Of a stretch of 64,000 bases of DNA, positions 28,615-37,991 are shown in pieces. The position numbers were made by a program, and so were the translations under genes. This DNA is from an uncultured Lachnospiraceae bacterium (GTDB taxonomy: Bacteria > Bacillota > Clostridia > Lachnospirales > Lachnospiraceae): NCBI GenBank assembly GCA_947176065.1, contig CAMWPB010000001.1:119035-183034 (forward strand), given 5' to 3'. The notes beneath the pieces were generated by a model. The model was not told the origin of the DNA. It saw nothing but the letters and a program-made list of their open reading frames with translations, and made no database searches. Position 1 is the stretch's first letter, and every line of letters begins with the position of its first letter.

Positions 28615-29520
28615 ATGAAACTGGCGGTTATTTTAGTAAATTATAACGGGGAAAAATTTAATAAGGCGTGCATCGAATCCATACTGGCAAACAGCGGTAT
28701 AGAGGAATTAAAGATCATTGTGGCGGATAATGCCTCGCAGGATAATTCCATGCGTCTGTTGGAAGAGCAGTATGCGGGGAACGAGCGGCTGGAGCTTATA
28801 CGGCTGGATGATAATTACGGATTTTCTTATGCAAACAATGTGGGAATCCGGCGCGCCGGGGAATGGGGGGCGGATGCGGTGCTTCTCCTGAACAATGATA
28901 CGGAGATTGCGCCGGATATGCTTTCCCGGTTATGGGACTGCGCGAAAAGGCATCCCGGCAGCGTGATTGTGCCGAAGATCTATTACAGCGACGACAGGAA
29001 ACGGCTCTGGTCCGCCGGAGGGAGTTTTTCTTCCGTGATCAGGAAAGCACGGCATATCGGGCTTGATGAGAGGGATGAGGGGCAGTACGAGCAGGAGCGC
29101 AGGATAAGCTTTGCGACGGGATGCTGCCTGTGGATTCCGATGGAGGTAATTGAGAAGGCGGGGACGCTGGATGACCGTTTTTTTCTTTACTACGAGGACA
29201 CCGAATACAGCTTTCGCCTGCATGAGAGGGGCATCCCTGTCTATTACTGCCCGGGTGCGGTGATGTACCACAAAGTCGGGGCAAGCACCCGCGGGGCGGA
29301 CAGTCCGCTCTGCGCCTACTATATCGCCCGCAACTGGCTTTTGTGCAGCAGACTCCATTTGGGAGGGCGGTATCCGTTGTTTCTGGCCTACTATGCACTG
29401 AACCGTATGGCACGCTGTATGCTGTGGCTGATACGCGGAAAAAATGAACTTGTCCGGGCCACCCGGCAAGGAATTGGGGATTATCGTGAGGGACGCTTTG
29501 GAAAGTCCCGGTATTATTGA
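28615..29520 (+). CDS. GT2 family glycosyltransferase (rhamnosyltransferase-like)
   Basis: LAVILVNYNGEKFNKACIESILAN..VADNASQDNS..LLLNNDTEI..FFLYYEDTEYSFRLHERG. Confidence 0.92.
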   Translation: MKLAVILVNYNGEKFNKACIESILANSGIEELKIIVADNASQDNSMRLLEEQYAGNERLELIRLDDNYGFSYANNVGIRRAGEWGADAVLLLNNDTEIAPDMLSRLWDCAKRHPGSVIVPKIYYSDDRKRLWSAGGSFSSVIRKARHIGLDERDEGQYEQERRISFATGCCLWIPMEVIEKAGTLDDRFFLYYEDTEYSFRLHERGIPVYYCPGAVMYHKVGASTRGADSPLCAYYIARNWLLCSRLHLGGRYPLFLAYYALNRMARCMLWLIRGKNELVRATRQGIGDYREGRFGKSRYY

Positions 29521-29548
29521 AATGTTTACATTAAAAAGGGAGTATGCT

Positions 29549-30685
29549 ATGATGAAAAAAGGATATTATATCCATTTTCAGGGGCGGCAGTCCATAGGCG
29601 TCAGCAAGAAAATTGACATGCAGATGGAGGAGCTTCGAAAGTTTTACGAGATGCGGGAGATAGAGGTCGGGACCCCGGCCCGTCCGCTTGTGGCACGGGT
29701 GCTTGGGCTTTTTCCCACAGCTTCTATCACGAGAGATTACGAGGAAGCCTTTGCGCAGCTGGACAACCCTGATTTTCTCTATGTCAGGAGAACAGTTGCG
29801 GACAGGGCTTACTTTCGTTTTTGGAAGAAGATTAAGGAGCGTTATCCGCGATGCCTGATTATTGTCGAACTTTTTACCTATCCATACGACAGGGATGATT
29901 TCGGCAAGTGGAATGCATGGCCTTTTTATTTGAAAGAACTGCTATACCGTCCCCGACTGAAAAAATATGTCGACCGTTTTGTGACCTACACGGAGGACGA
30001 CGTGATTTTCGGAATTCCCACGATCCACTCCTCGAACGGCATTCGTGTGGAGAGCATTCCCCAGATCGCAGGAGAGTTCCGGGAGAGACATATCAATATC
30101 ATCGGTGTCGCCTTTATGCAGCGGCATCACGGCTACGAGCGTATCATAGAGGGACTGCGGGCATACTATGGCGGAGAAGGAACGCCCGAATGGCGGGTGG
30201 AGCTTCATCTGGTGGGTGACGGGCCGGAAAAGCCTTTCTATCAGGAACTCACACAGAAATACCGGCTGGAAGAGTATGTGCATTTTTATCCCACACTTTC
30301 GGGGGAGGAGCTGGACGGGCTGTATGATATCTGTGATATTGCCCTTGTATCCTTCGGCATGTATAAAGCTAAATTTTACGGAAAGATGGGAGCCTTAAAA
30401 TCCCGGGAGTGCCTTGCCAAGGGAATGCCTCTGATTACCGGCTGTGCCATTGATGTTCTGCCGGAGGATTACCCGTATGCGAAGGTGTTTGCCAACGATG
30501 AAAGCCCGGTAGATACGCGGGAGATTGTGGCGTTTTACGGACAGGTCAGGAGTATGGCCGGAAGCAAGAAGGAGCTGTCCGACACCATCAGGCAGTTTGC
30601 GCTAACGCACGTCAGCATGGAGGCGGTAATGCGCCCGGTAGTGGAATATATCATGTCAGCAGAAAATCAGGCGCGGACGGAGTGA
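29549..30685 (+). CDS. GT4-like glycosyltransferase
   Basis: HLVGDGPEKPFYQELTQKYRLEEYVHFYPTLSGEELDGLYDICDIALVSFGMYK; start moved from 29444 because upstream overlaps the GT2. Confidence 0.7.
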   Translation: MMKKGYYIHFQGRQSIGVSKKIDMQMEELRKFYEMREIEVGTPARPLVARVLGLFPTASITRDYEEAFAQLDNPDFLYVRRTVADRAYFRFWKKIKERYPRCLIIVELFTYPYDRDDFGKWNAWPFYLKELLYRPRLKKYVDRFVTYTEDDVIFGIPTIHSSNGIRVESIPQIAGEFRERHINIIGVAFMQRHHGYERIIEGLRAYYGGEGTPEWRVELHLVGDGPEKPFYQELTQKYRLEEYVHFYPTLSGEELDGLYDICDIALVSFGMYKAKFYGKMGALKSRECLAKGMPLITGCAIDVLPEDYPYAKVFANDESPVDTREIVAFYGQVRSMAGSKKELSDTIRQFALTHVSMEAVMRPVVEYIMSAENQARTE

Positions 30686-30699
30686 GTGGAAAGGAACAT

Positions 30700-31782
30700 A
30701 TGATTACACATATTGTAGGGAACAGGCCCCAGTTTATCAAATTGGCGCCGCTGTATCACGAACTGGAAAAGGCGGGATATGAACAGAATATCATTCACAG
30801 CGGACAGCATTACGATGAGAATATGTCCGATGTTTTTTTTGAGGAGCTGGGAATACCTGCGCCGGAAGTGAATCTTCTGGCGGGCGGCGGCAGTCATGCG
30901 CAGATGACGGCGAAGACGATGGTGGGGCTGGAGCAGGAGCTGCTTGACAGAAAGCCGGAGCTGGTCATTTTGTACGGGGATACCAACACCACGCTGGCCG
31001 GCGCCGTTACGGCGGCGAAGCTGTGTATTCCGATTGCCCATGTGGAGGCCGGGCCAAGGGTGCATGATAAGGAGAACCCGGAGGAGTGCAACCGGATCGT
31101 GACGGATCACCTGTCGGATATCCTGTTCTGCCCGGACGCCGTATCCATGGAAAATTTACAGAGGGAAGGGCTGGGGCATCTGGCGCACATCACGGGCGAC
31201 ATTATGTATGATACCTATCTGTCCATTGCAAAAAAGGCGTCAGGCGGTCAGGATGCGTCCGATGAGGAGATCGTTGTCATGACCTGGCACAGGCAGGAGA
31301 ATACGGCGGACAGGGAACGGATGGAGAGCATCCTCCGTCTGGTGGAACGGCTGGAATGTAAAGTGGTCTGTCCCCTGCATCCCCGCACCAGAAAGTGTCT
31401 GGAAGCTTACGGTCTGCTTGAGCGGGCGGAGGCGATCGCCAATTTTGAGATCATAGAGCCGGTCGGATATGTGGAGATGGTGACGCTGATGAACAGAGCG
31501 AAGATGATTCTGACAGATTCCGGCGGCGTGTCCAAGGAATCCTCCTACGCCGGAGCAAAATGTCTTTTCATGCTGGAGCTTGATGTGTGGGAGGATCTGG
31601 TGCGTGACGGGTGGATTCATAAGTTTAATCCGCAGGATGAGGAGAGTGTGGCGGAGGCGCTTCGTTTTGCGGCTGTGGCGGAGCGTGTGCGGCCAGAGGA
31701 GCGTCCCAGGTATTACGGGGACGGACATGCGGCCGAAAAAATGATAAAGGCGCTGGAAGAGGGCGGCCTGATCGGAAAATAG
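30700..31782 (+). CDS. UDP-GlcNAc 2-epimerase, non-hydrolysing (WecB/WbpI-like)
   Basis: HIVGNRPQFIKLAPLYHEL; HSGQHYDENMSD; YGDTNTTLAGAVTAAKLCIPIAHVEAGPR; LTDSGGVSKESSY. Confidence 0.92.
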   Translation: MITHIVGNRPQFIKLAPLYHELEKAGYEQNIIHSGQHYDENMSDVFFEELGIPAPEVNLLAGGGSHAQMTAKTMVGLEQELLDRKPELVILYGDTNTTLAGAVTAAKLCIPIAHVEAGPRVHDKENPEECNRIVTDHLSDILFCPDAVSMENLQREGLGHLAHITGDIMYDTYLSIAKKASGGQDASDEEIVVMTWHRQENTADRERMESILRLVERLECKVVCPLHPRTRKCLEAYGLLERAEAIANFEIIEPVGYVEMVTLMNRAKMILTDSGGVSKESSYAGAKCLFMLELDVWEDLVRDGWIHKFNPQDEESVAEALRFAAVAERVRPEERPRYYGDGHAAEKMIKALEEGGLIGK

Positions 31783-31805
31783 AAAAGAAGACCGGGGTAA
31801 GAGGT

Positions 31806-32930
31806 ATGGAATTTCGGGATTTAAAGAGACAGTACCAACTGCATAAAAAAGAGATCGACGGCGCGGTGCAGGAGGTCATAGACGGCGTGCATTTTATAAG
31901 CGGCCCTCAGGTGACGCGGCTGGAAAGGGAACTGGCGGAGTATGTGGGTGTCGGCCACTGCATCGCCTGCGCTAACGGCACGGATGCCCTGCAGCTTGCG
32001 CTGATGGCGTGGGAGATTGGCGCGGGGGATGCGGTTTTCGTGCCGGATTTTACCTTCTTCTCCAGCGGCGAGGTCGTTCCGCTGACGGGCGCAGTGCCGG
32101 TTTTTGTGGACATTGACAGGGATACCTTTAATATCAGTGCGGACAGTCTGCGGGACGCCGTGGAGTATGTGCTGCACCACACGGACCTGAACCCAAAGGC
32201 GGTGGTGGCTGTGGATCTGTTCGGACAGCCTGCCGATTATGAAGCGGTGCGGCGTGTTGCGGACACATATGGACTGCTTGTGCTGGAAGATGCGGCTCAG
32301 AGCTTTGGCGGTATGACGGGAGAGCAGAAGACGTGCAGTTTCGGGGATATCTCCACCACCTCCTTTTTCCCGGCGAAGCCGCTGGGATGCTACGGGGACG
32401 GCGGCGCTGTTTTTACTGACAATGAAGAGTGGGCGCAGCGTCTCAGATCGCTGCATGTGCACGGAAAGGGCAGCGACAAATATGACAATATCAGGATCGG
32501 ATTAAACTCCCGACTGGATACGCTGCAGGCGGCGGTGCTTTTAGAGAAACTAAAGTTTTTTGAGGAGGAGATAACGGCCTGCGGCCGTGTGGCGGCGGCG
32601 TACGACGAACGACTGCGGGATGTTGTGAAGACGCCGGTTATCCTGAATGGGAACCGTTCCGGCTGGGCGCAGTATACGATCTGCTTAAAGGATGCGGCAG
32701 AGCGGGATAAAGTGATGGCGCAGATGAAGGCGGACGGCATTCCGAGCGCGGTTTATTACAGGAAGCCGATGCACAGACAGGAGGCCTTTGCGGGGATGCT
32801 CTGCGGGGCGGAGCGCTGCGAAAATACGGAATATGTCTGTGACAGATGCCTTTCCCTGCCGATGCACCCTTATCTGGAGGATGCGGAGATTGCATCCGTC
32901 TGTGAAAGTGTGAGAAAGGCTGTGGAATGA
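31806..32930 (+). CDS. DegT/DnrJ/EryC1/StrS (WbpE-like) sugar aminotransferase
   Basis: FRDLKRQYQLHKKEIDGAVQEVIDGVHFISGPQV; CANGTDALQLALMAW; VLEDAAQSFGG; SFFPAKPLGCYGDGGAVFT (PLP Lys). Confidence 0.93.
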   Translation: MEFRDLKRQYQLHKKEIDGAVQEVIDGVHFISGPQVTRLERELAEYVGVGHCIACANGTDALQLALMAWEIGAGDAVFVPDFTFFSSGEVVPLTGAVPVFVDIDRDTFNISADSLRDAVEYVLHHTDLNPKAVVAVDLFGQPADYEAVRRVADTYGLLVLEDAAQSFGGMTGEQKTCSFGDISTTSFFPAKPLGCYGDGGAVFTDNEEWAQRLRSLHVHGKGSDKYDNIRIGLNSRLDTLQAAVLLEKLKFFEEEITACGRVAAAYDERLRDVVKTPVILNGNRSGWAQYTICLKDAAERDKVMAQMKADGIPSAVYYRKPMHRQEAFAGMLCGAERCENTEYVCDRCLSLPMHPYLEDAEIASVCESVRKAVE

Positions 32931-33038
32931 TACAGGGCGCTTACGGGCAGGGAATTTGATTTGCGCGGGAGATGCGCGGGAAAGCCGGAGGCTGAAGGAT
33001 AAAAGGAAGTGTGCCTGACAAACGGCAGAGATGAGGAT

Positions 33039-34754
33039 ATGGACGAGAGGAAAGAGCTGCGGGGCTGGCTTGCCGCCAGCCGGAATATGAGGATCACCTG
33101 TCTGGGTGAATATATGGATTTGGGTGTCTGTGTACAGTATCGGAATCTGCTGAATAAATTTCCGCAGGATCAGATTTTTTTATCCGGCGTAGATCAGATC
33201 TGTTTTCTGGACGGCTATGTGTACAATAAAGAGGAATTCCTCTGTCCCGCAGGCTTCGGGCAGTGGCCGGAGTCCTTTGCCTGCTCGCTGAAGGAAGACA
33301 GGACAGCCCATTTTAGCAGGCTGAGGGGCGCGTTTTGCGGCTACTTTTACGATAAGGAGACAGATCAGGTTACGGCTTATACGGATCACGTTTCCAATAA
33401 GGCGTTATATTATTATGCGGATGGTGACAGATGGGTTTTTTCCAATTACGTGGATTTTATCGTGCGCGTTCTGCGGGCAAACGGCATTGCCATCCGCTTT
33501 GACGGGACTGCGGCCAAATATATGCTGTCCTACGGGTACATGCTGGACGACAGCACCTATGTGAAGGAGATCCGCCGTCTGCTGCCGGGATGCTATGCCA
33601 CAATTACGCAGGACGGGGCAGACATCACGCAGTACTATAAACTCAGGTGCCACGAGCAGCCTATGACGGAGGATGAGGCGCTTTTAAAGCTGGATGCGGC
33701 GTTCCGTCAGGCGGTGGCAAGAGAATACGAAAAAGACAGGGAGTACGGCTACAGGCATCTGGTAGACCTGAGCGCCGGGCTGGACAGCCGCATGGTCTGC
33801 TGGGTTGCGCACGACATGGGCTATACGGAGCAGACGAATCTGTCCTACAGTAAGCTTGGATACCGGGACGATGTCATATCGGGTAAAATTGCGGCGCACT
33901 TGGGGCATGAATACCTTTTCAGGGCCCTTGACGATGTGCGGTGGATGTATGACGTAGACGAGATGACGCTTAAAAATAACGGTGCGGCGATCTGCCATGG
34001 CATGACAGGCGGCAACAGGATGCTGAAGGCTGTCAACACGGAGCGCTATGGGATAGAGCATACGGGAATTATCGGCGGGCCCACGATGGCCAGTTACTAT
34101 AAGGATCGCGCGACGGCATACGCGAAGCCGCAGTTCGGGCTCAATGCTTACTCTACGAAGCTGGGCTATACCTTTGATGAAAAGGTGCTTGCGCAGCATG
34201 AGACGCAGGAGGCGTTCGCCATGAACACGCGGGGGCTTCTGGGGATGCAGGTTTCCTATATGACCAGACAGAACTATATTGAGTGCGCCTCGCCCTTTGC
34301 GGACGTGGACATGCTGGAAACGGCGTTTTCCATTCCCTATGAGTACCGTGTGGACGATAAACTGTACCTGAGATGGATCGCGGAAAAATATCCGGGTGCG
34401 GCGGAGTTCGGCTGGGAGAAATGGGGCGGTGTCAAGCCGAAGAAGAGCCATATATTTTTAAGAAAAGTGAAAACAACACAGCGGCTGGTATGTGCATACT
34501 GCCGCAGGCTGCTGCACAGGCCGGATCCCGATTCCATGAATCCGATGGATTACTGGTATAGCCGGGATGAAAAGGTCAGGGCATATCTGGACGGGATGTT
34601 TGAGGAGCGGATCAAAAGCGCCGTTCTGCCACGGGAGCTGGCGGATGATATGGGCAGACTCTATAAGGAAGGCGCCTTTACGGAAAAGAGTCTGGTGCTC
34701 ACGGTGCTCAGTGCGGTGTATCTGTACTTTGAGGGCGGCATGGCAGAAGGTTAG
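33039..34754 (+). CDS. Asparagine synthase-like amidotransferase
   Basis: PP-loop YRHLVDLSAGLDSRMVCWVA; ASPFADVDMLETAFSIPYEYRVDDKLYLRWI; start moved from 33009. Confidence 0.75.
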   Translation: MDERKELRGWLAASRNMRITCLGEYMDLGVCVQYRNLLNKFPQDQIFLSGVDQICFLDGYVYNKEEFLCPAGFGQWPESFACSLKEDRTAHFSRLRGAFCGYFYDKETDQVTAYTDHVSNKALYYYADGDRWVFSNYVDFIVRVLRANGIAIRFDGTAAKYMLSYGYMLDDSTYVKEIRRLLPGCYATITQDGADITQYYKLRCHEQPMTEDEALLKLDAAFRQAVAREYEKDREYGYRHLVDLSAGLDSRMVCWVAHDMGYTEQTNLSYSKLGYRDDVISGKIAAHLGHEYLFRALDDVRWMYDVDEMTLKNNGAAICHGMTGGNRMLKAVNTERYGIEHTGIIGGPTMASYYKDRATAYAKPQFGLNAYSTKLGYTFDEKVLAQHETQEAFAMNTRGLLGMQVSYMTRQNYIECASPFADVDMLETAFSIPYEYRVDDKLYLRWIAEKYPGAAEFGWEKWGGVKPKKSHIFLRKVKTTQRLVCAYCRRLLHRPDPDSMNPMDYWYSRDEKVRAYLDGMFEERIKSAVLPRELADDMGRLYKEGAFTEKSLVLTVLSAVYLYFEGGMAEG

Positions 34755-34806
34755 CGTGTCATCGCGCTGAACGGGTTATTTAAAACGCTTCGGAATGGGG
34801 AGTATT

Positions 34807-36180
34807 ATGAAAAGACAGGCAGAAGAAGTAGATTTCCTGATGATTTATGAGCACAAGGTAAGAGAGCTGGAAAACCTGTGCCTGATCAAATATGAGCTGG
34901 AAAGACGGGGCTATAAAGTCGTTATTAAGCATATCGAGGACGAGGAGGCGCTGGATGCGGTCAAACCGATCTATCATGCAAAAGTGGTCACCACGATGGC
35001 ATGTTACCAGAATGCTTCCCTGGAGTGGCATGCGAAGGATTTCGTGTCCTTCGACAAGGTGATCGACATGCAGTGGGAGAACATCGTCTATCCGAAAGAT
35101 GAGCGGGCGGGCGTTTTCAAGAATTACACGGGAATCGGCAGAGAGGTAGTGCGGGTATCCTGGGGAGAGGCCAATAAGCGGCGTCTCTTAAAGGCGGCGC
35201 ACATGGACGAACGCAATATTAAGGTTGTGGGACATGTGGGAATGGATTTTCTGAGAAGCAGCCTCCGGGGATATTATATGAGCCGGGAGGCGCTGTTTAA
35301 ACAGTATGGTCTGCCGATGGACAAAAAGGTACTGCTTTTTGCCTCGCCATTCTATGCGGACAACCTCACCGAGCAGTATATTGCCGGAATGTGCAAAAGA
35401 CATGGGGACGACTGGCGCGATTACTACGCGTTCATGATGCAGTCCGAGAAAACGATTCTGGAATGGATGGAAAAGCTGTGTAACGACCGGGACGATATTG
35501 TGGTGATCTACAGACCCCATCCCGGTCATATCGGAAAGCACATGTCCGAGGTGGCAGAGCGATGCCCTAATTTCAAAGTAATCAGTGAGAAATCCGTGAA
35601 GCAGTGGATTCTGGCTTCCGATATTATTTATACGGGCAACAGCTCTACCATTGTGGAGGCTTTTTTTGCGGACAAGATGTGCTATCTTCTGTTCCCTTAC
35701 GAGGTGACGGACGGGTATGAGCTGAAGCTGATCAGCAAAGGCGAAAAAATCAGGAGCTACGAGCAGTTTTACCAGTCGGCGGTGGGACAGGGAGGCCCGT
35801 TTCCGATTTCGCGGGAGGCAATCAACGATATTTATCTGGTGGACGATGTGCCAAGCTATGTGAAATTTGCGGACATGGCGGAGGAGGTGCTGCGCGATTC
35901 GTCCTATGCGCTGACGAGAGAACAGCTTGGCTCCTATCGTAAAAAACAGCCCGTAGGCGTGAAGATTCAGAAAATGCTCCAGAAGCAGGACTGGTTTTAC
36001 GACAGATACCGGAAAATGCTGGCGGACGAGAACTGCCATAACAAGTGGATTGAGAAGCAGCGCGCCCTGCGGCGGCAGAAGGCGGAGCGGAACAAGCGGT
36101 TTGTCATCGAGAGTACCAATGAGCAGGAAATTGCCGCAATCGTGCAAAAGATAGCGGCGCAGTTAGATGAAAAACGGTAA
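34807..36180 (+). CDS. CDP-glycerol glycerophosphotransferase / surface carbohydrate GT-like protein
   Basis: VGHVGMDFLR; VVIYRPHPGHIGKHMSEVAERCPNFKVISEKSVKQWILASDIIYTGNSSTIVEAFFADKMCYLLFP. Confidence 0.7.
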   Translation: MKRQAEEVDFLMIYEHKVRELENLCLIKYELERRGYKVVIKHIEDEEALDAVKPIYHAKVVTTMACYQNASLEWHAKDFVSFDKVIDMQWENIVYPKDERAGVFKNYTGIGREVVRVSWGEANKRRLLKAAHMDERNIKVVGHVGMDFLRSSLRGYYMSREALFKQYGLPMDKKVLLFASPFYADNLTEQYIAGMCKRHGDDWRDYYAFMMQSEKTILEWMEKLCNDRDDIVVIYRPHPGHIGKHMSEVAERCPNFKVISEKSVKQWILASDIIYTGNSSTIVEAFFADKMCYLLFPYEVTDGYELKLISKGEKIRSYEQFYQSAVGQGGPFPISREAINDIYLVDDVPSYVKFADMAEEVLRDSSYALTREQLGSYRKKQPVGVKIQKMLQKQDWFYDRYRKMLADENCHNKWIEKQRALRRQKAERNKRFVIESTNEQEIAAIVQKIAAQLDEKR

Positions 36181-36306
36181 GAATAGGAGACGCATGAAGG
36201 AAGCGGCAATACAGATCCGGCGAAATTGCTGTCAAAGGCAGGAGAAGCCGGAAAGAAGAAAAATGCAGCAAATAGGAAAAATAAAAGCGAAACGGAGGAA
36301 AAGAAC

Positions 36307-36987
36307 ATGAGCGATAAGATTACTGCAGTAGTACCGGTAAAAGGGAACAGCACGAGACTGCCGAATAAAAATATTTTACCCTTCGGGGATTCCAACTTAT
36401 TACAGCACAAGATCGAGCAGTTAAAACAGGTGAAGGGACTGCACGAGATCATCGTGTCCTCCGACTCCGACGAGATGCTCGCCATCGGGGAGAAATGCGG
36501 GGTGAAGGCCATTAAAAGGCCGGAGCAGTACGCCAATGAATCCGTGCCCTTCGGTATGTTTTTGGAGTATCTTTGCGATACCATCGAGGGTGATCATCTT
36601 CTGTATGCCTGCGCGACTTCGCCCTGCGTGGAGCCTTATCTGTATGAGAAAGCGATCAAGGTATATTTTGAGAAGCTGAAGGAGGGGTATGATTCCCTGA
36701 TTACGGTGTCTCCTTATCAGACTTATCTGCTGGACGATAACGGGCCTTTGAATTTCAAGATGGGACTGGAGCACAAAAATTCCGAGCAGCTTCCCATGAT
36801 GTATCATTTTACCAACGGCATTGACCTTGCGCCCACCGAGAAGGTGAGGGAGTGGCATTACAATTACGGTCCGAAATATTACCAGCTCGTCATCAATAAG
36901 CGCGAGGCGGCAGATATCGACGATCTGTATGACTATGAGATGGCGAAGGCGCTGTATGCAATGAAGGATCCGAATCCGACGGTGTAG
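36307..36987 (+). CDS. Acylneuraminate/KDO-type cytidylyltransferase
   Basis: ITAVVPVKGNSTRLPNKNILPFGDSNLLQHKIEQLKQVKGLHEIIVSSDSDEML. Confidence 0.87.
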   Translation: MSDKITAVVPVKGNSTRLPNKNILPFGDSNLLQHKIEQLKQVKGLHEIIVSSDSDEMLAIGEKCGVKAIKRPEQYANESVPFGMFLEYLCDTIEGDHLLYACATSPCVEPYLYEKAIKVYFEKLKEGYDSLITVSPYQTYLLDDNGPLNFKMGLEHKNSEQLPMMYHFTNGIDLAPTEKVREWHYNYGPKYYQLVINKREAADIDDLYDYEMAKALYAMKDPNPTV

Positions 36988-37016
36988 GGCGGCTGTGAAA
37001 ACGGTGAGGCTGTCTA

Positions 37017-37045
37017 TTGACATAAAAAATTGATTTGCATATAAT
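37017..37045 (+). promoter_or_regulatory. Consensus sigma-A-type promoter
   Basis: TTGACA (37017-37022), 17-nt spacer, TATAAT (37040-37045). Confidence 0.85.
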
Positions 37046-37072
37046 AATATTAAAGGAAAAGCGTGCTTTTCC

Positions 37073-37192
37073 AGTGGGCTAACACTTAAATCTGATATGC
37101 TTGTCAATCATGCGATTGACCGTTGGCGGACAACACTAAAATCCGAAACATTTACCAACGCACAGTTGGCCGTTGGCAGACAACATTAAAAT
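37073..37192 (+). repeat. About 2.5 imperfect 50-nt tandem repeats containing hairpins
   Basis: gaccgttggcggacaacactaaaat (37118-37142) and ggccgttggcagacaacattaaaat (37168-37192) match 22/25 at 50-nt spacing; a more divergent copy precedes them; hairpins GTCAATC-atgc-GATTGAC and CCAAC-gcaca-GTTGG. Confidence 0.75.
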
Positions 37193-37199
37193 TAGCCAC

Positions 37200-37242
37200 A
37201 AAGAGAGAGTATATAGCACAGTGGTGTTATTACTCTCTCTTT
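37200..37242 (+). terminator. Terminator-like hairpin between the repeats and the ORF
   Basis: AAAGAGAGAGTA ... TACTCTCTCTTT perfect 12-bp stem followed by aaattt. Confidence 0.7.
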
Positions 37243-37270
37243 AAATTTATGGAGGGCTGCGGACACAGTT

Positions 37271-37875
37271 ATGAAATTTACCAAAGAAGATGCGCGAAGA
37301 CGAGTACTCAATTGCGCGAAGCGATATCAGCAAAAACTTCTGAATAAAAAAATGATTATTATTTATCGTGAAAGGCGGGATAATAAAATTCGTTCTATAG
37401 AAGTGGTATTTTATAAAAGAAATGTATAGAGAATAAATTGGGATTAGATGAGTTTCGGTTTAGGAAGGACGGTACATCACATTTGAAACTGGCGGCTTTA
37501 CCGGTGCTGATGGATGTGACGAAGATAACGAGAATTACTGGTAATTATAATAATGTTCGACCTTATCTTTTGGTGGATAAGGTGATGGGAGGCGTAAACT
37601 TCTGTCTTGGATTAAGCAAGGAAAATGATGTATATGTTCCGTCTTCCGCATTGCTTGAAGATATAAAGCGGCTGACGGATGCACCGTCGCAGGTTCTTGC
37701 AATTATGGAAAAGGAAATGGATGGGGGTACATATTCTGTTGTAAAACATGTTGCAAAGGGACTAAATCTCAACCATATTATATTGCCGGATGAGATTAAT
37801 GACAGAATCAATTTGGAAAACTATTTATACAACGGAACGAAAAATAATGTTGAATTTCGTGGAAGTGGAATCTGA
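37271..37875 (+). pseudogene. Disrupted PBECR4-like (Barnase-EndoU-ColicinE5/D-RelE-like nuclease) gene
   Basis: N-terminal frame 37271-37429 MKFTKEDARRRVLNCAKRYQQKLLNKKMIIIYRERRDNKIRSIEVVFYKRNV*; C-terminal part continues in another frame (KKCIENKLGLDEFRFRKDGTSHLKLAALPVLMDVTKITRITGNYNN..). Confidence 0.55.
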
Positions 37876-37991
37876 GTTGTGCTATACTCATTTTGTATAT
37901 GAGATGAAATAATTTTATAATTCATATCTCCGATACAGAGAATATATGCCAGAAAATGTTTGCCTTAATATAGAAATTTAGAAGGAGCGCT

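Noticed and set aside
30831-30841. T8 run in the epimerase gene as a regulatory slippage site
   Set aside because: Short T run within conserved coding sequence (DVFFEELG); no comparative support.
33009-33038. GTG start giving an N-terminal Met-Cys (would restore a GATase-II Cys2) in the Asn-synthase-like gene
   Set aside because: The purine-rich RBS is too close to that GTG; ATG 33039 has better spacing. Not certain, so worth checking by alignment.
37073-37192. Possible CRISPR array
   Set aside because: Only about 2.5 divergent repeats with 50-nt period and no spacers; repeats are contiguous and no cas genes are nearby.
37123-37347. ORF-track CDS MADNTKIRNIYQRTVGRW.. (74 aa)
   Set aside because: It lies over the tandem repeats and terminator hairpin in a frame different from the nuclease-like ORF; no family resemblance.
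37885-37960. AT-rich imperfect palindrome gagatgaaataattttataattcatatctc as a second TA promoter or terminator
   Set aside because: Bulged stem and no clear T-run or promoter spacing; too weak to annotate.
37017-37991. Intact insertion sequence
   Set aside because: No transposase-like ORF or convincing terminal inverted repeats found by eye; an IS or MITE relic remains a possible alternative explanation for the repeats.
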